Shown: positions 1 through 10,295, numbered from the stretch's first letter. The stretch: DNA of 64,000 bases from Carya illinoinensis (GCF_018687715.1 NC_056752.1:49272837-49336836); one strand, 5' to 3'. Numbers and translations are program-made. Notes: generated by a model from the sequence alone, not told the origin.

Positions 1-56
1 TTTGAACCTTAGACCCAAGACTAAGGCCCTTACCAGTTGAGCCAACCCCTAGGGGT
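1..56 (-). repeat. tRNA-derived SINE fragment at window edge
   Basis: Read on the minus strand, this stretch holds a box A-like pol III motif (TGGCTCAACTGGT, about 32-44) and a box B-like GGTTCAAA at 1-8. The spacing is that of a tRNA-like head, as in plant tRNA-derived SINEs. It lies in the intron before the RING exon and is cut by the window edge, so its tail and target duplication cannot be seen. A decayed tRNA gene is the alternative. Confidence 0.5.
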
Positions 57-118
57 TTGATCTGTTTGTTATCAGAATTGATTTGTTTTGAATAACTAGA
101 TGCATAACTTCTCTTCAG

Positions 119-410
119 GAATTGGAGTAGATGGAAAGAATGGAGGCAACATAGACAGCTGCAGCAACACAGACAGGCTGCAAGTAATGATGCGGCATCT
201 CAGATTGCAGCTGAGGAGGAGACAGGAGATGTTCCGGATGGAGAGTTGTGTGTGATCTGTCTGATGAGGAGAAGGCGATCTGCATTCGATCCATGTGGGC
301 ACCTGGTGTGTTGCCAAAGCTGTGCCAACTCAGTTGAACGGGAATCCACACCCAAGTGTCCCGTCTGTAGGCAGGAAATACGCAAATCATTGCGGATATA
401 TGATTCTTGA
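119..410 (+). CDS. C-terminal exon of a RING-type E3 ubiquitin ligase (partial)
   Basis: This is the last exon of a gene that begins outside the window. A pyrimidine-rich acceptor ends in CAG at 116-118, and the frame then runs 96 codons to TGA at 408-410. It opens with a basic, Gln-rich stretch (NWSRWKEWRQHRQ) and ends with a C3HC4 RING finger: CVIC, then CGH, CQSC and CPVC, closing on IRKSLRIYDS. RING fingers of this kind recruit E2 enzymes and transfer ubiquitin. The C-terminal position of the finger matches the plant DIAP/APD-like RING proteins, but the N-terminal half that would settle the subfamily is missing. The domain is clear; the exact member is unknown. Confidence 0.8.
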
Positions 411-1282
411 GAGAGAGAGAGCTACTGTTTGTTCAATGTGTGGCTGAGACTTTTCTAGTCTTGGAAGAGAGTCGTCGCTGTATTTGTCAAAGTTTCTCTT
501 TATTTAAGGGGATAGAGCTTTAAGGAGAGGTATAGTAAAATTTTGCTGGTGAAAATAATGTTATAGGGGGAATCTGTTGTGAATATATATTTCAAAGTGA
601 TTGCCGAATGCTTTTTTAATAGGTAGGGAGTCGTAACTTGTGTAAATTATAATTTGTGCTCCCTTTGTTTTCAACGTGTTAACAACCGACCAGCAATCTA
701 AAGAATGGATGAAGGCTTTGGTACTTTTAATATTATTTTTTTCGTGTGATTGGGGTCATTTTATTGACGAAAGAAACAGTGATTTTGATGAAATTCCGCC
801 GGACATATCGGTCTGCTGGTTTTGGTTTGGGATGGTTGGCCAATGGCCTGGCTGGATTGGAGAAACGTTCATCCCTTGATATGTCCCCTGTTCTGACCTC
901 CTGATACAGCGTACAGCTCAAATCTATCTCTACAAAGTTACAAACACAGTGGACGTTGTAGAGCACCTCCATTGTTCTCAATGGCAATGCAATCTAGATT
1001 ATACATCACCTCCCCTGTCATTTTCCTCCTTTCTCGTACCCCTATATGATAGGAGATCCAACCCCATGTTTTTGTTCTTACTATCTGAAGATTATGTCGA
1101 CTATTTTGGCAATCATCAAGCTGCATTTTATAACAAAGTATAAAGTAAGGCAAATGAGAGAAGAAGCACATCTGTTGAATCACAAACAAAAAAGAGAAGC
1201 TCCTTAGTGGACACATTTATTTCGCGTTTTTGGATATGGAAATATACAAAAAAGGGTTAAACAAGAAGAAAAGCGTGCTACT
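411..1282. other. 3' UTR of the RING gene, then intergenic DNA
   Basis: Positions 411 to about 660 are AT-rich and probably the 3' UTR of the RING gene, starting with a short GA run. From about 670 to 1282 there are only short frames on both strands with no recognisable domain. I see no gene here. Confidence 0.4.
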
Positions 1283-1663
1283 TGTAACAGCCCGCTAGAA
1301 ATTCAATTGTGAAATTTCTATTAACTTTAGGAACCTCGTGAAAACCCCATAAGTTTTCACGAATCCATTAATCGTATAGGTTTTTGTCTAACTATATAGT
1401 TAGTGTTATTATTTACAATGGTATCAGAAGTGTGTTTTTGATTATTGGAGATAGTTAGAAGTGTCAAAATGTATTATGGTTTGTGCCATTAGACTCGGAG
1501 GGTTATTTAAAGTCTTATGGCGCAATAACATTTTTTCATATTTTTAGACAAAATGTCTGTTCAAAACTGTAGATATTATTGGATAAAAAGAAATATCTTG
1601 AGGTAATTTTCATGAATATTATTGGGTAAAAATATCTTGAGTTGATTTTTGTAGATATTATTA

Positions 1664-1760
1664 GGTAAGAGAGTCCTACACTCCACTCTCACTCCGGTAA
1701 GAGAGTCCTACACTTAACTCTCACTTCGGGTAAGAGAGTCCTACACTTAACTCTCACTCC
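1664..1760 (+). repeat. Triplicated 32-33 bp unit inside LTR copy 1
   Basis: Units beginning GGTAAGAGAGTCCTACAC start at 1664, 1696 and 1729. Copy 4 has a single version at the equivalent place, so the triplication appears private to copy 1. Confidence 0.8.
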
Positions 1761-3702
1761 AGCCTCATCTCTTCCATATCTTATCCACAAGTATCTCCAG
1801 CCACTTCTCCCCACGAAATTATCTTCATTTATGCTTTCCATTGAAAGAATACCAAACACTCTCTCTCGGACAGCTTTTCGGAGTTGTTTTGCACATCCAT
1901 TTCGAAGCTTTTGTAAGTGTTTTATCATAAAGTCTCCTTCATATAAGTTGTTCCTCTTTGAGTCTAGTTTCCGTAGATGTATTTTTCGTATCATTCCATG
2001 GTCATTTGGTCGGTCAAAAGTATTTTTAACCATGGAAAGGTCATTCTGGGCGTGAATCTGGAGAGTATGTTATAGTTTGGAGTTTTTGACCAAGCTAATG
2101 GATAGATATTAGTCCGAAATTTTTATGGAGTATTGTTAACATGTATATATGACTATTGGTTGAGGATTTTTGCATGATTAAAGGTTTTGATGAAAGATTT
2201 TCTTAGATTTAGAAACTTAGAAACTGGAAGAGGAAAAACAGTTTCTGTTTTGAGAAAGTTTAACTCTTTGGTGGTCTAAACCTATTCTAATGACTTTAAT
2301 AATTTTATTGGAGGATACTAAGTATCTTATATACATGTTATATTATTATTTTGAAGATATTTGATGTTAGTTTCAAAGATATGAAATTTTATGCAAAGAG
2401 ATATTCAGATAAGCCAAAGTGTGGATATTCTTGGCTAAATTTATGTTTTGATTAATTTCTAACCATGTGATCTTGAATTAGAAGCTTGTATATGTTTTAG
2501 GACATCTTTTTAAACCATGTAATGGTTTGGTTTGAAGATCATATATTTATAAGTCATAGATCAAGAGATTTATCAAAACTAGTTGAGGAAAAAGTTTCTG
2601 TTTTTGGACTAAGTGTAAAACCAAAAACTCCAAATTTTATTTTGTGATTTTGGTGACTTTAGTTTGATGATTTAAAGCATGGTTGATGTTAGGATGATAT
2701 TATGAATATGTTAGAAGTAAGATTTGATTTTTGAAATTCTTGGAGATGTTTTGATTTAAGGTCAAAACTTGTGATTCAAGTGCTTGGATATTTTTACAAA
2801 AAAGTTTGGTGTTGATTATTAGCTTTTTCTAAATGGATGTTTTAAGTATGGTTTTGAACTTAGGATTGGAAGATGTTTGTTGCAAAATTTTGGTTTAAGC
2901 ATGAGTTTTGAAGTTGGAAGGAATTGCAACAAAAATAAAGGGAAATGGCCTATGGATGTTTCAACCATAGTGTGTTCTTCATAGTTGTGTTTTGTTTTAA
3001 ATTTTTCTGAGTTGATATTTAAGTTTAGGATAAAATTTACATGAGGAATGTAAATTTTAGAAACTTTTAGAGTTAGTATGCAAAATCCTTAAGTTATGGG
3101 TAAAACGGTCATTTTTCCACATGTAGAGAGTAAAATGAAAATTTTACTCTTTAAGTTAGTATTTTCCATATTTCAAATTATTAGTGATTTAGTTCTAACT
3201 TTTAGAATTACTAATTACAGTTCCTCGTGATCGCACTTGAAGTTTTATAAGAAACGCGGAGATCGAGGTAAGTTAGCTTTTAACTTACTAGCAGTCTACT
3301 GTGTATGTGTGCTAAGTAAAAGAATTACAGTGTATGTATGTATGTTATCATATATGTCATGCCATGCCAAGATATCATGTAATTGTCTATTATACAGAAT
3401 TTATTTTGTCATCAATTTTTATCTGTTACATAATATATTCTGTTATGTATTACTGTACATTACAAGTACGTCATGCTAAGTATGTCATCTATTACATGTA
3501 AGTCAAGTCATGTAATATTCACTGTTGCAAGTATGTCATGCTAAATATGTTGTCTGTTATATGTTATGCCATGTTACGAAATGTTTCTATCTCAAGTTGG
3601 TCATGTATTCTAAGTTATGTTCAAGTCACGTTATGTTACGTCAGGACTTCAGTCCTTTCGTATTCCAGTCACATTTCATCTTGAGTACATTATGATGTGT
3701 AG

Positions 3703-4086
3703 AATACATGGGGCCACAACAACTGTGGAGTATGTATTTAACTACAATTGTGATGCGTAAAATACATGGGGCCACAACAACTGTGGAGTATGTATTTTTC
3801 ATGTTAAGTCAAGTTTGTGTAGAATACATGGGGCCACAATAATTGTGGAGTATGTATTTTTAAATGTTAAGTCAAGTTGTGTAGAATACATGGGGCCACA
3901 ACAACTGTGGAGTATGTATTTAACTACAAATATGATGCGTAAAATACATGGGGCCACAACAACTGTGGAGTATGTATTTTTCATGTTAAGTCAAGTTTGT
4001 GAAGAATACATGGGGCCACAACAACTGTGGAGTATGTATTTACACGTAGAATACATGGGTCCACAACAACTGTAGAGTATGTATTT
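3703..4086 (+). repeat. Seven-unit hairpin minisatellite in LTR copy 1
   Basis: A core of about 36 bp starts at 3703, 3761, 3823, 3885, 3943, 4005 and 4050. Each core is an imperfect inverted repeat: AATACAT pairs with ATGTATT and CCACA pairs with TGTGG around an ACAAC loop. Spacers alternate between two main types, giving steps of 58, 62, 62, 58, 62 and 45 bp. Frames stay open through the array on both strands, but this reflects the repeat and not a gene. Confidence 0.85.
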
Positions 4087-4280
4087 TTCATGTTAATTCA
4101 AGTTTCAGAGCAAGTTCATGCTAAGTCCAGTTCACTTTATGATTCAATTTAAGCTATGTCAATTATGCTATGTTGTACGCTAAGTTATGCTTTAATTACT
4201 TATGAATTTGATTATGCATTTATGCTTTTACTGTCATACATGCATCATTAGTCTGTATGGAAGTTTTTTGTTAACTTGCT

Positions 4281-4414
4281 GAGATTTGTAATCAAATCTC
4301 ACTGTGGTAGTCCCAACTACCATTCCCCCCGAATGGTAGATCTTGTTACAGGACCTGAAGGAGGATCAGGAGCTGACCAACTAGACACAGTCGACTGAAC
4401 GACGGTGCGTCGTT
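4281..4414 (+). repeat. Cluster of short inverted repeats near the LTR 3' end
   Basis: In order: GAGATTTG/CAAATCTC with a TAAT loop (4281-4300); CTACCATTC/GAATGGTAG with a five-C loop (4317-4339); the palindrome CAGTCGACTG (4388-4397); and AACGACG/CGTCGTT with a GTG loop (4398-4414). The first two recur in all four copies of the element. Confidence 0.75.
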
Positions 4415-4884
4415 AATGTTAATATAGTAGTTAAATTACTACTTGTACAATGGAGTTGCATCTCCAGTACTTTTGGATCATAACTATTTTGGAATAGTGC
4501 TGTGATCTTAGTTATTCAATGGATCTTTATGTATGAAGTATGTTTTAAGTATTGGGATATTTTCAGTTTGGTGCATAGTATTGCTAAAGAAAAAAAAATT
4601 ATCCGCTGCGAATATTGCATAATGTTAGATGCATGTTAGGATTATTGCATCTTATATGTCATGAACGGGGGCAGGTAACCTTGTGTTGCATATCTCGACG
4701 CTTCAAATGTCCGTCCAATCCCAAACGGAATTTGGGGACGTCACACTACTACATGGAGACAGACTTCAACGCAATGCTCCCCACCTTTGTGACCTAATTT
4801 TAGATTGACGCAGCTCAATACTCTTACAGTTTACATGGAATGCAGGAAAGAGAGAACTGAAAGCTATAACTGTTTTAACTGCTA

Positions 4885-6615
4885 TTAGTTTTCATATCCA
4901 TCTTTGATCTTCCACAGAGAACAAAATGAAACTGGCTGCCCTTTCCACCACAATCCCACACAACCGTCTTTCTCCTCCGGTCTCATCTCCCAATTACTAT
5001 CGTACTTCCTCAATAGAGCTCGAGCCCCGTCAATGGCATCCTCTCCTAAGATCTCTCCTACAAACCCCACCCCTCTCATTCTCTCACACCACTTCTCTTT
5101 CCTTTCATTCATCTCTCCCCAATTCGTCAAAGCCTTCGCCGCCTCTCCTTCCATCAGTCTCCTATCATCGCCCTCTAGCCCCTTGAAAGCCGAGCTTGTT
5201 GAGTCCAAAAACCTCCACAAGTAATCCACTCGTCGAGAGAACCCAGTTGCAAAATCCCCACAATTCTTGCAGCTACATTCCATGTTGTTTTCGCTTAAAA
5301 TCACTCCCTTTGGCTCCATGCTCCTCAGTAGTCTCAAGAACTCGGTTCTTTCATCCGGGGATTTGTGATTCAGGTGGTGAAGCCTAAATTGCGCGCAGAC
5401 TATTAAGGTTTGATCACGGGCTATGTTTATGACTTGCGCACTCAGGCTTTTCAAGGGATGATTATCGAGCCGGTTGATCTGTAAATTAACGTTCATGAAC
5501 TTGGCGAAACTGAGAAGCCGAGAGGAAAGGTTCTCTCCGGGTGGTCCTACGGAAAATGGGGTCTCTTTGTTTTGATCATTTTCAACTGTGGCAGCGATGA
5601 CTGTCATGCGGACTAGTGGAGGCGGCCCTCCTGGTCTGCGGCTCAAGGCCTCAAGCAGGGTTGGCCATTGCACGCCATGAGAGACCCCAATATCAAGAAT
5701 ATGAAGATTTTGCGAGCGGTCAGGCTCTTCCGCGAGAATTTGAAGGATCGAAGAGTTTGCTATGTTGTTGGGGAAGGCAAACCAGGGACTGACCTCGTAA
5801 AATTTGAGTAGCGATCGTTGGAAGAATCGGGCATCCGTGTAAGCAAAGGTCTGCCCCACTGAGGAGGAGGAAGTGGAGGCGTTGGATAGGTGTTGTGCCA
5901 GTGCTCGGAGTCCATGGAAGGCGAGACGGTGGTTGGCATCGCCGGTGTCGTTGGCGAGTTCGTGGAGAACGTAGCGAAGGTGATGTACGCGTGACATATT
6001 GCCCATGCTGATGGCAGCCGCACAAGGGTTTAGTAGCTGCTCAGCCCATCTGCCTTCCTTGTTACCGTTACTTCCTGTGGCCTTGTTAGTGCCTTTCTTA
6101 TTTCCAACTGATTTCTTAACCGCCACAACCTCTTCAACTGCTGCATCCCCATCGTCAGCGTGTCTGGTTCGACGGCTTTGGTTCTTCCGCGGATTGTGGT
6201 GGTTTTGGGATGGTTTGGGAAGGGGGTGATCGGAGGCTTTCCTCTTCTTGGATGAATCGGGCGGCGATGGATGATTAAAAATGGTGGGGTAAGTGGGTGT
6301 TGTGCTCGTGGCGGTGGCAGTGGTGTTGAGAGAGGTGACACTCGAGTCAATCAGATCTTGGCTTTCATCCCACCACTGGTAGCCGTTAATATCATCCGAA
6401 TTGTACGGGTCATTCAAGAAAGATGGAAAGCATGAAACAGAGTCTTCTATCCAGTCCAGGATGTGATCTGGGGTGGGGTTCGGCTCTGGTTCTTCCATGA
6501 TCATATTTTTGGTTGCAGACATGAAATGTGTTGTTTTAAGAGCTCGAGAGTAAAGAGATGGTATATCTTTTGTAATACGAAATCTGAGGTGGGCTAATGC
6601 TTGATCATTGACCAA
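4885..6615 (-). CDS. NSP1: GRAS transcription factor NSP1 (nodulation signaling pathway 1)
   Basis: An uninterrupted frame of up to 576 aa; NSP1 genes are characteristically intronless. The N-terminal signature EPNPTPDHILDW (about 44-55) followed by FPSFLNDPYN matches the start of legume NSP1. A basic, low-complexity linker (120-185) leads into the GRAS domain: leucine heptad I from about 190, the VHIID-type block LHILDIGVSHGVQW (304-317), heptad II (360-390), the PFYRE region and a C-terminal SAW block with W at 556-557. NSP1 acts in the nucleus with NSP2 to activate genes for nodulation and mycorrhiza, including strigolactone synthesis. The conserved block begins at Met-38 or Met-40 (6504 or 6498), so the first 37 residues may be 5' leader. 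The stop lies only 140 bp from LTR copy 1. Confidence 0.9.
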   Translation of the reverse strand: MVNDQALAHLRFRITKDIPSLYSRALKTTHFMSATKNMIMEEPEPNPTPDHILDWIEDSVSCFPSFLNDPYNSDDINGYQWWDESQDLIDSSVTSLNTTATATSTTPTYPTIFNHPSPPDSSKKRKASDHPLPKPSQNHHNPRKNQSRRTRHADDGDAAVEEVVAVKKSVGNKKGTNKATGSNGNKEGRWAEQLLNPCAAAISMGNMSRVHHLRYVLHELANDTGDANHRLAFHGLRALAQHLSNASTSSSSVGQTFAYTDARFFQRSLLKFYEVSPWFAFPNNIANSSILQILAEEPDRSQNLHILDIGVSHGVQWPTLLEALSRRPGGPPPLVRMTVIAATVENDQNKETPFSVGPPGENLSSRLLSFAKFMNVNLQINRLDNHPLKSLSAQVINIARDQTLIVCAQFRLHHLNHKSPDERTEFLRLLRSMEPKGVILSENNMECSCKNCGDFATGFSRRVDYLWRFLDSTSSAFKGLEGDDRRLMEGEAAKALTNWGEMNERKEKWCERMRGVGFVGEILGEDAIDGARALLRKYDSNWEMRPEEKDGCVGLWWKGQPVSFCSLWKIKDGYEN

Positions 6616-6647
6616 AGGGGGGAGGATAGAGGTTGCAGAACTCTCTC

Positions 6648-6668
6648 TCTCTTAAATATAATACAAAA
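6648..6668 (-). promoter_or_regulatory. Possible TATA box of NSP1
   Basis: On the minus strand an AT-rich TATTATATTTAAG sequence is followed by a short GA run. Transcription starting about 30 bp downstream would leave almost no leader for the first ATG (6615) but about 120 bp for the conserved start at 6504. This favours the shorter NSP1 protein. Confidence 0.35.
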
Positions 6669-6999
6669 ATGTAATGCAGCAGTGTTTTTGGAAAGAGACA
6701 AGAAAGGGCATTTTCCTAATTGTAGGCGTGCTGTTTGGTTGGATGATGCGATGGCCTCTTGTTGTTTAATTTAAGGTGCTGGGAGAGTAGAAAATAGTAA
6801 CTCCTCTGTCCTTGGGGAGGTAGGATTATTCTGTTTTATTCGCGGTGGTTGAAATCTATTTGAAAAAAATGAAGGCCTAGGAGTTGAATTCGAGTTGTCA
6901 AGAGACGGCAAACTCTATTTCACTAATATAATACTGAAGGTCCTTGTCTGCTGTCGCTCTGTGGCCTTTGAGAGTCTAATATGTCATTGGAGATTTATG

Positions 7000-7345
7000 A
7001 TGGAAGATGAAAATTTTATAAATAATAATATGATAGTTTGTGGATAGTAGTAAAATAGTTTTAATTGAATATTTTTTTTTTAATTTTAGAAAAGAATAGA
7101 GAAAAAGTTGAATAAAAATAATTTAAAGTTAAAATATTATTAGAATATAATTTTATTATATTATTTTTATTTAGAGATTTGAAAAAATTGATTTTTTTTT
7201 TTATTTTTTGTTTGAAAGTTTGAGAAAGTTGTAATGATTAATTTGAAAAATTTATAATAATTAGTTTAAAAAATTTGTATTTAAATTATATTTGAGAATG
7301 AAATAAGATAAAAATTTTAGGATGAAATCTATTTTCAAATAAATC
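7000..7345 (-). repeat. Dispersed AT-rich GATGA-type repeat (decayed)
   Basis: It contains the family blocks GTTGAATAAAA, TTAGAATATAATTT and TTTGAAAGTTTGAGAAAG, read in the minus sense of the better preserved copies. Its ends are worn. Confidence 0.5.
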
Positions 7346-7579
7346 CTTTCTATTTTTTTAGATGGATTTATAATTCTTGCGTACTCGTAGGACAGGGTTG
7401 TCTGAATTAGAACAAAGAAATAAGAAAATGAATAAAGAAAGAATGAGAAAAAAGAGGTTTTGTAATTTTCATCTGAATTTAGCATCATTGAATGGTCAAG
7501 TAATTTGAACTCGCCTCTTCATTCAAAACTTGGCCCAGAAATTTAGCATAGTTTGTATGTTGAGCTAAGTCACATACGA

Positions 7580-7885
7580 GAAGTTTGTAAATAGTAATAA
7601 AATAATTTGAATTAAAATATTTTATAAAATTATAAGAAAGAAGAGTAAAAAAATTGAATAAAAATATTATAAAATTAAAATATTTTTAAAGTACAGTTTT
7701 TCAATATAATATTTATTTTGAGATTTGAAAAAAGTTGAATAATTTATTGTATTTTATTTGAAAGTTTGAAAAAATTATAATGGTTAGATAATGATTAGAT
7801 GAAAAAGTTAAAAATTTGAAATAAAAGTATTTATATGTATTTGAATGTTGAGATGAGATAAAATGAAATGATATGAGATGAGACC
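7580..7885 (-). repeat. Dispersed AT-rich GATGA-type repeat
   Basis: Same family as the repeat at 7000-7345, ending in GAGATGAGATAAAATG and TATGAGATGAGA. The inner blocks are longer than in the compact copies elsewhere. Confidence 0.55.
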
Positions 7886-7976
7886 GGTCACCATCTTGCA
7901 ATCCAAATGGAGCCTATGTCTTTCCTTAAATCGGCAAATAAAATAGCCCTCTAAGAACTGGCTTGAATTCAGAAAT

Positions 7977-8130
7977 AAGATGAGATGAGATGAGATGGTT
8001 TTAGAAGAAAGATGAAAGTGAAATAAAATATTATTATATTATTATTTTTTAATATTATTGTTATTTTAGAATTTAAAAAAAATTAAATTATTTATTATAT
8101 TTTATGTAAAAATTTGAAAAAATTTCCAGC
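7977..8130 (-). repeat. Dispersed AT-rich GATGA-type repeat, truncated
   Basis: It starts with four GATGA steps and runs through the family blocks AAATAAAATATTATT and TTGAAAAAATT. It stops abruptly at about 8130 without the second GATGA end. Confidence 0.6.
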
Positions 8131-8382
8131 ACAAGCTCCATCATCTCCCCAGCTTTTTCATGGGAAGGTACCTCTCCAACTCCAAGTGCTTTCCAGCATC
8201 GTGAAGATTAATGTTGTTAGAGAAACGCTTCCCGACGGTCGGGCTGAAAATCCCACAAAAGCAGCCCTCCATTCAGCTAACTCCACGTAAGAAAATTCAC
8301 TGTAAAAAAAATACACTCACCACAGAGAGTCATAGTCGTATGTAGCGTAGCCTTTTTGTCTTCTCATTTGCACCGCCCGCCC

Positions 8383-8535
8383 CTCTCTTCCTCACTTCAT
8401 CCCTTTGCACTGCCCTCAATCCGCTGGTTCTCCTCCTACTACTACTTCGACATCACCGAGATCGACAGAGTCAACATCAACGAGCTCTACAATGCCGTCC
8501 AGCTTTACCTCAGCTCTGGAAATGGATTAAACTGA
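8383..8535 (+). pseudogene. AAA-ATPase N-terminal fragment
   Basis: Starting from TGG at 8425 the frame reads WFSSYYYFDITEIDR, then VNINELYNAVQLYLSSGNG, then a stop at 8533-8535. This matches the membrane-proximal N-terminal region of plant BCS1-like AAA-ATPases (the At5g57480 type), where FDITEIDGVNTNELYNAVQLYLSS is typical. Only about 50 codons remain, with no ATG, no Walker motifs and no downstream domain. It is a gene relic, perhaps carried by a transposon. The upstream CT-rich stretch (8300-8420) could be captured leader sequence. Confidence 0.6.
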
Positions 8536-9874
8536 GTAAATTAACTTTTTTGGTCCATTTTCATGGCTTTCCAGCCACAAATTCTATCAACTTTAATTGG
8601 ATTTTTTTTTTCAATGCAAAGGTGAAGTTCTGGGTTTGAGTTCGAATCAATCTTGAGAACTCTACCCAGTAGAACCAAAATAAAATCCAGAAAAATGAAA
8701 ATGAAACTGAACAGTCTCACCCATGAAAAATAAAACTAAGCCTGAAAGAAAAGTCTAAAATGAAGAAGAAGGAAAAACAGTGAAAGCCAAAAAAAATAAA
8801 ATATAAAACTAGAGCCAAAACATCAAAAAAAAAAAAAAAAATCATCTAAAGAGTTACCCAGCGTCCGCCCAACAAGAAACCAACACTGAAAGCAAAGTCT
8901 CCGGCAAAAAAATGAAAACCGAAAGAAAAGGCTAATGAAAGAAAATGAAAATTGGAAAAAAAAAATGAAGCCGCCGCACCAATACTGGAAAAAAATAAAA
9001 CTAAGGAAAACTAAAACTAATAAAACCAAAAAGAAAATGAATGGAATGAAAATAAAACTCTACCCAGCAGAACGAAAAAAATAAAAACTACCAAGTGAAA
9101 AAGAGAAAAAGAAGAGAAGACAGAAAATGAGTTTGTCCTTTTTTAATATAGTGCTGCTTCAGAATAACTGTGGTGGAAGACCTACGTGTTACCATGTGAT
9201 TGGCAGGCTATTATTTGGCTAATAGCAGCCGGACCGATCCTAAGGATTTCCCATGTTGTTAATATCGTCACATCATTCTCATTTCCCTGATTGTCCCATT
9301 CTTTTAACTAGAAGACAATTTGGTTAGCTATTTCAGATAAAAGCTTAGATAAAACATTGGAAATGCTCTAGCACCGATCCCTTTTATCGTCGCGGTTCAA
9401 TCATAGTAAAACTTTTTCTTTAATAATCTGTAAAATAATGCAGAAATGGAAGCTGACAGCAAATAATCTGGACGATAATTTCAAACGGCCACGACCCTTT
9501 GGCTAATAAAGGCCTCAATATGATTTTTTTTAAAGCATAAGAAATGCTACAAATATGTCTTAGATCACACAGATCTATCTAACTAATATGTAATTTTTCA
9601 TATCTGTTATTCTGCTTAAACACACGTATTTAAACATTAAGATAAAAAGATAAAAATGATAAATTATATGTTAATTAAATAGAATTGTACGATGTAAGGC
9701 TTTCATATAGAATTTCTCTTAAAACATAGAACTTTCTTATTTGCATACTAAATTCATTTAGAACAACATGGCGATGAGTCCTATCACCCTTTTTTGTCTC
9801 AAGTGGCAAGAAGTTATTATTAAGTGGATTCAAAATATGAACATGCGATAAAATTATTATTTTTTAAGACCTTA
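8536..9874. other. Intergenic, A-rich, no gene seen
   Basis: From 8650 to 9120 the strand is strongly A-rich, with phrases such as ACCAAAATAAAA and GAAAAAGAGAAAAAG repeated imperfectly. The long minus-strand Phe-rich frame there is only the complement of this composition. From 9150 to 9870 the sequence is unremarkable. Confidence 0.4.
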
Positions 9875-10020
9875 TTTGGATTATTATAGCTTCTCAATTT
9901 ATATCATTTTATCTAATTATTATAATTTTTTTAAATTTTAAAATAAAAATAATATTCTAATAATATTTTATTCAACTTTCAACTTTATTTCATCTCATCT
10001 CAACTCACTAACCAAGTCTC
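9875..10020 (+). repeat. Dispersed AT-rich GATGA-type repeat
   Basis: Contains ATTATAATTTTTTTAAATTTT, AATATTTTATTCAACTTTC and TCATCTCATCTCAACTCA, the standard order of blocks in this family. Confidence 0.65.
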
Positions 10021-10109
10021 TCCTAAGTGATCAATGTTTATTCATCTCGAAATAAAACGAGAGTACCACCTCATCCGTATTCTAGATTGCCTAACTCGTT
10101 TGTTTTCAC

Positions 10110-10295
10110 AGCATATCTCATCTTATTTCATTTAATCATTACAACTTTTCTAAATTCTCACACAAAATAAAATAAATAATTCAACTTTTTCAAATTTTAA
10201 AATAATATTAATATTAAAAAAATATTTTCTAACAATATCTTATTTAATTTTTAACTTTTATCTCTACTCATCTCATCTATGAAAACAAACAGAGA
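10110..10295 (+). repeat. Dispersed AT-rich GATGA-type repeat
   Basis: Has both ends: CATCTTATTTCATTT on the left and CTACTCATCTCATCTATG on the right, with ATTCAACTTTTTCAAAT inside. Confidence 0.65.

Larger units (their letters stand above)
1283..4745 (+). mobile_element. Long-LTR family copy 1 (solo LTR-like, long form)
   Basis: The element starts TGTAACAGCC and ends GACGTCACA. It is flanked by the perfect 5-bp duplication CTACT at 1278-1282 and 4746-4750, which is the signature of LTR retrotransposon integration. The 3463-bp body has no gag or pol frame, so it is best read as a solo LTR left by recombination between LTRs. LTRs of this length are known in Ty3/Gypsy lineages such as Tekay/Del, but the family assignment is inference. 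It contains three tandem 32-33 bp units (1664-1760), a seven-unit hairpin array (3703-4086) and clustered inverted repeats (4281-4414). A 331-bp segment (2586-2916) is absent from copies 2 and 3. Confidence 0.85.
6670..8382. other. NSP1 upstream region with AT-rich repeats
   Basis: Positions 6670 to about 6990 are the probable NSP1 promoter. The DNA then becomes very AT-rich with three decayed members of the dispersed GATGA-bounded repeat family. No coding signal is seen. Confidence 0.45.

Noticed and set aside
1417..1435. AATGGTATCAGAAG in LTR copy 1 as a primer-binding site
   Set aside because: It lies 135 bp inside the element and is not preserved in copy 3. Without a preceding LTR end it is probably chance similarity.
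3799..4075. Open frames repeating RIHGATTTVEYVF (also near 20.5, 49.6 and 54.0 kb)
   Set aside because: They follow the hairpin array, are open on both strands, change with unit number and lack promoters or domains. They are repeat artefacts.
8823..9029. Phe-rich 68-codon minus-strand frame
   Set aside because: Complement of an A-rich tract; composition alone explains it.
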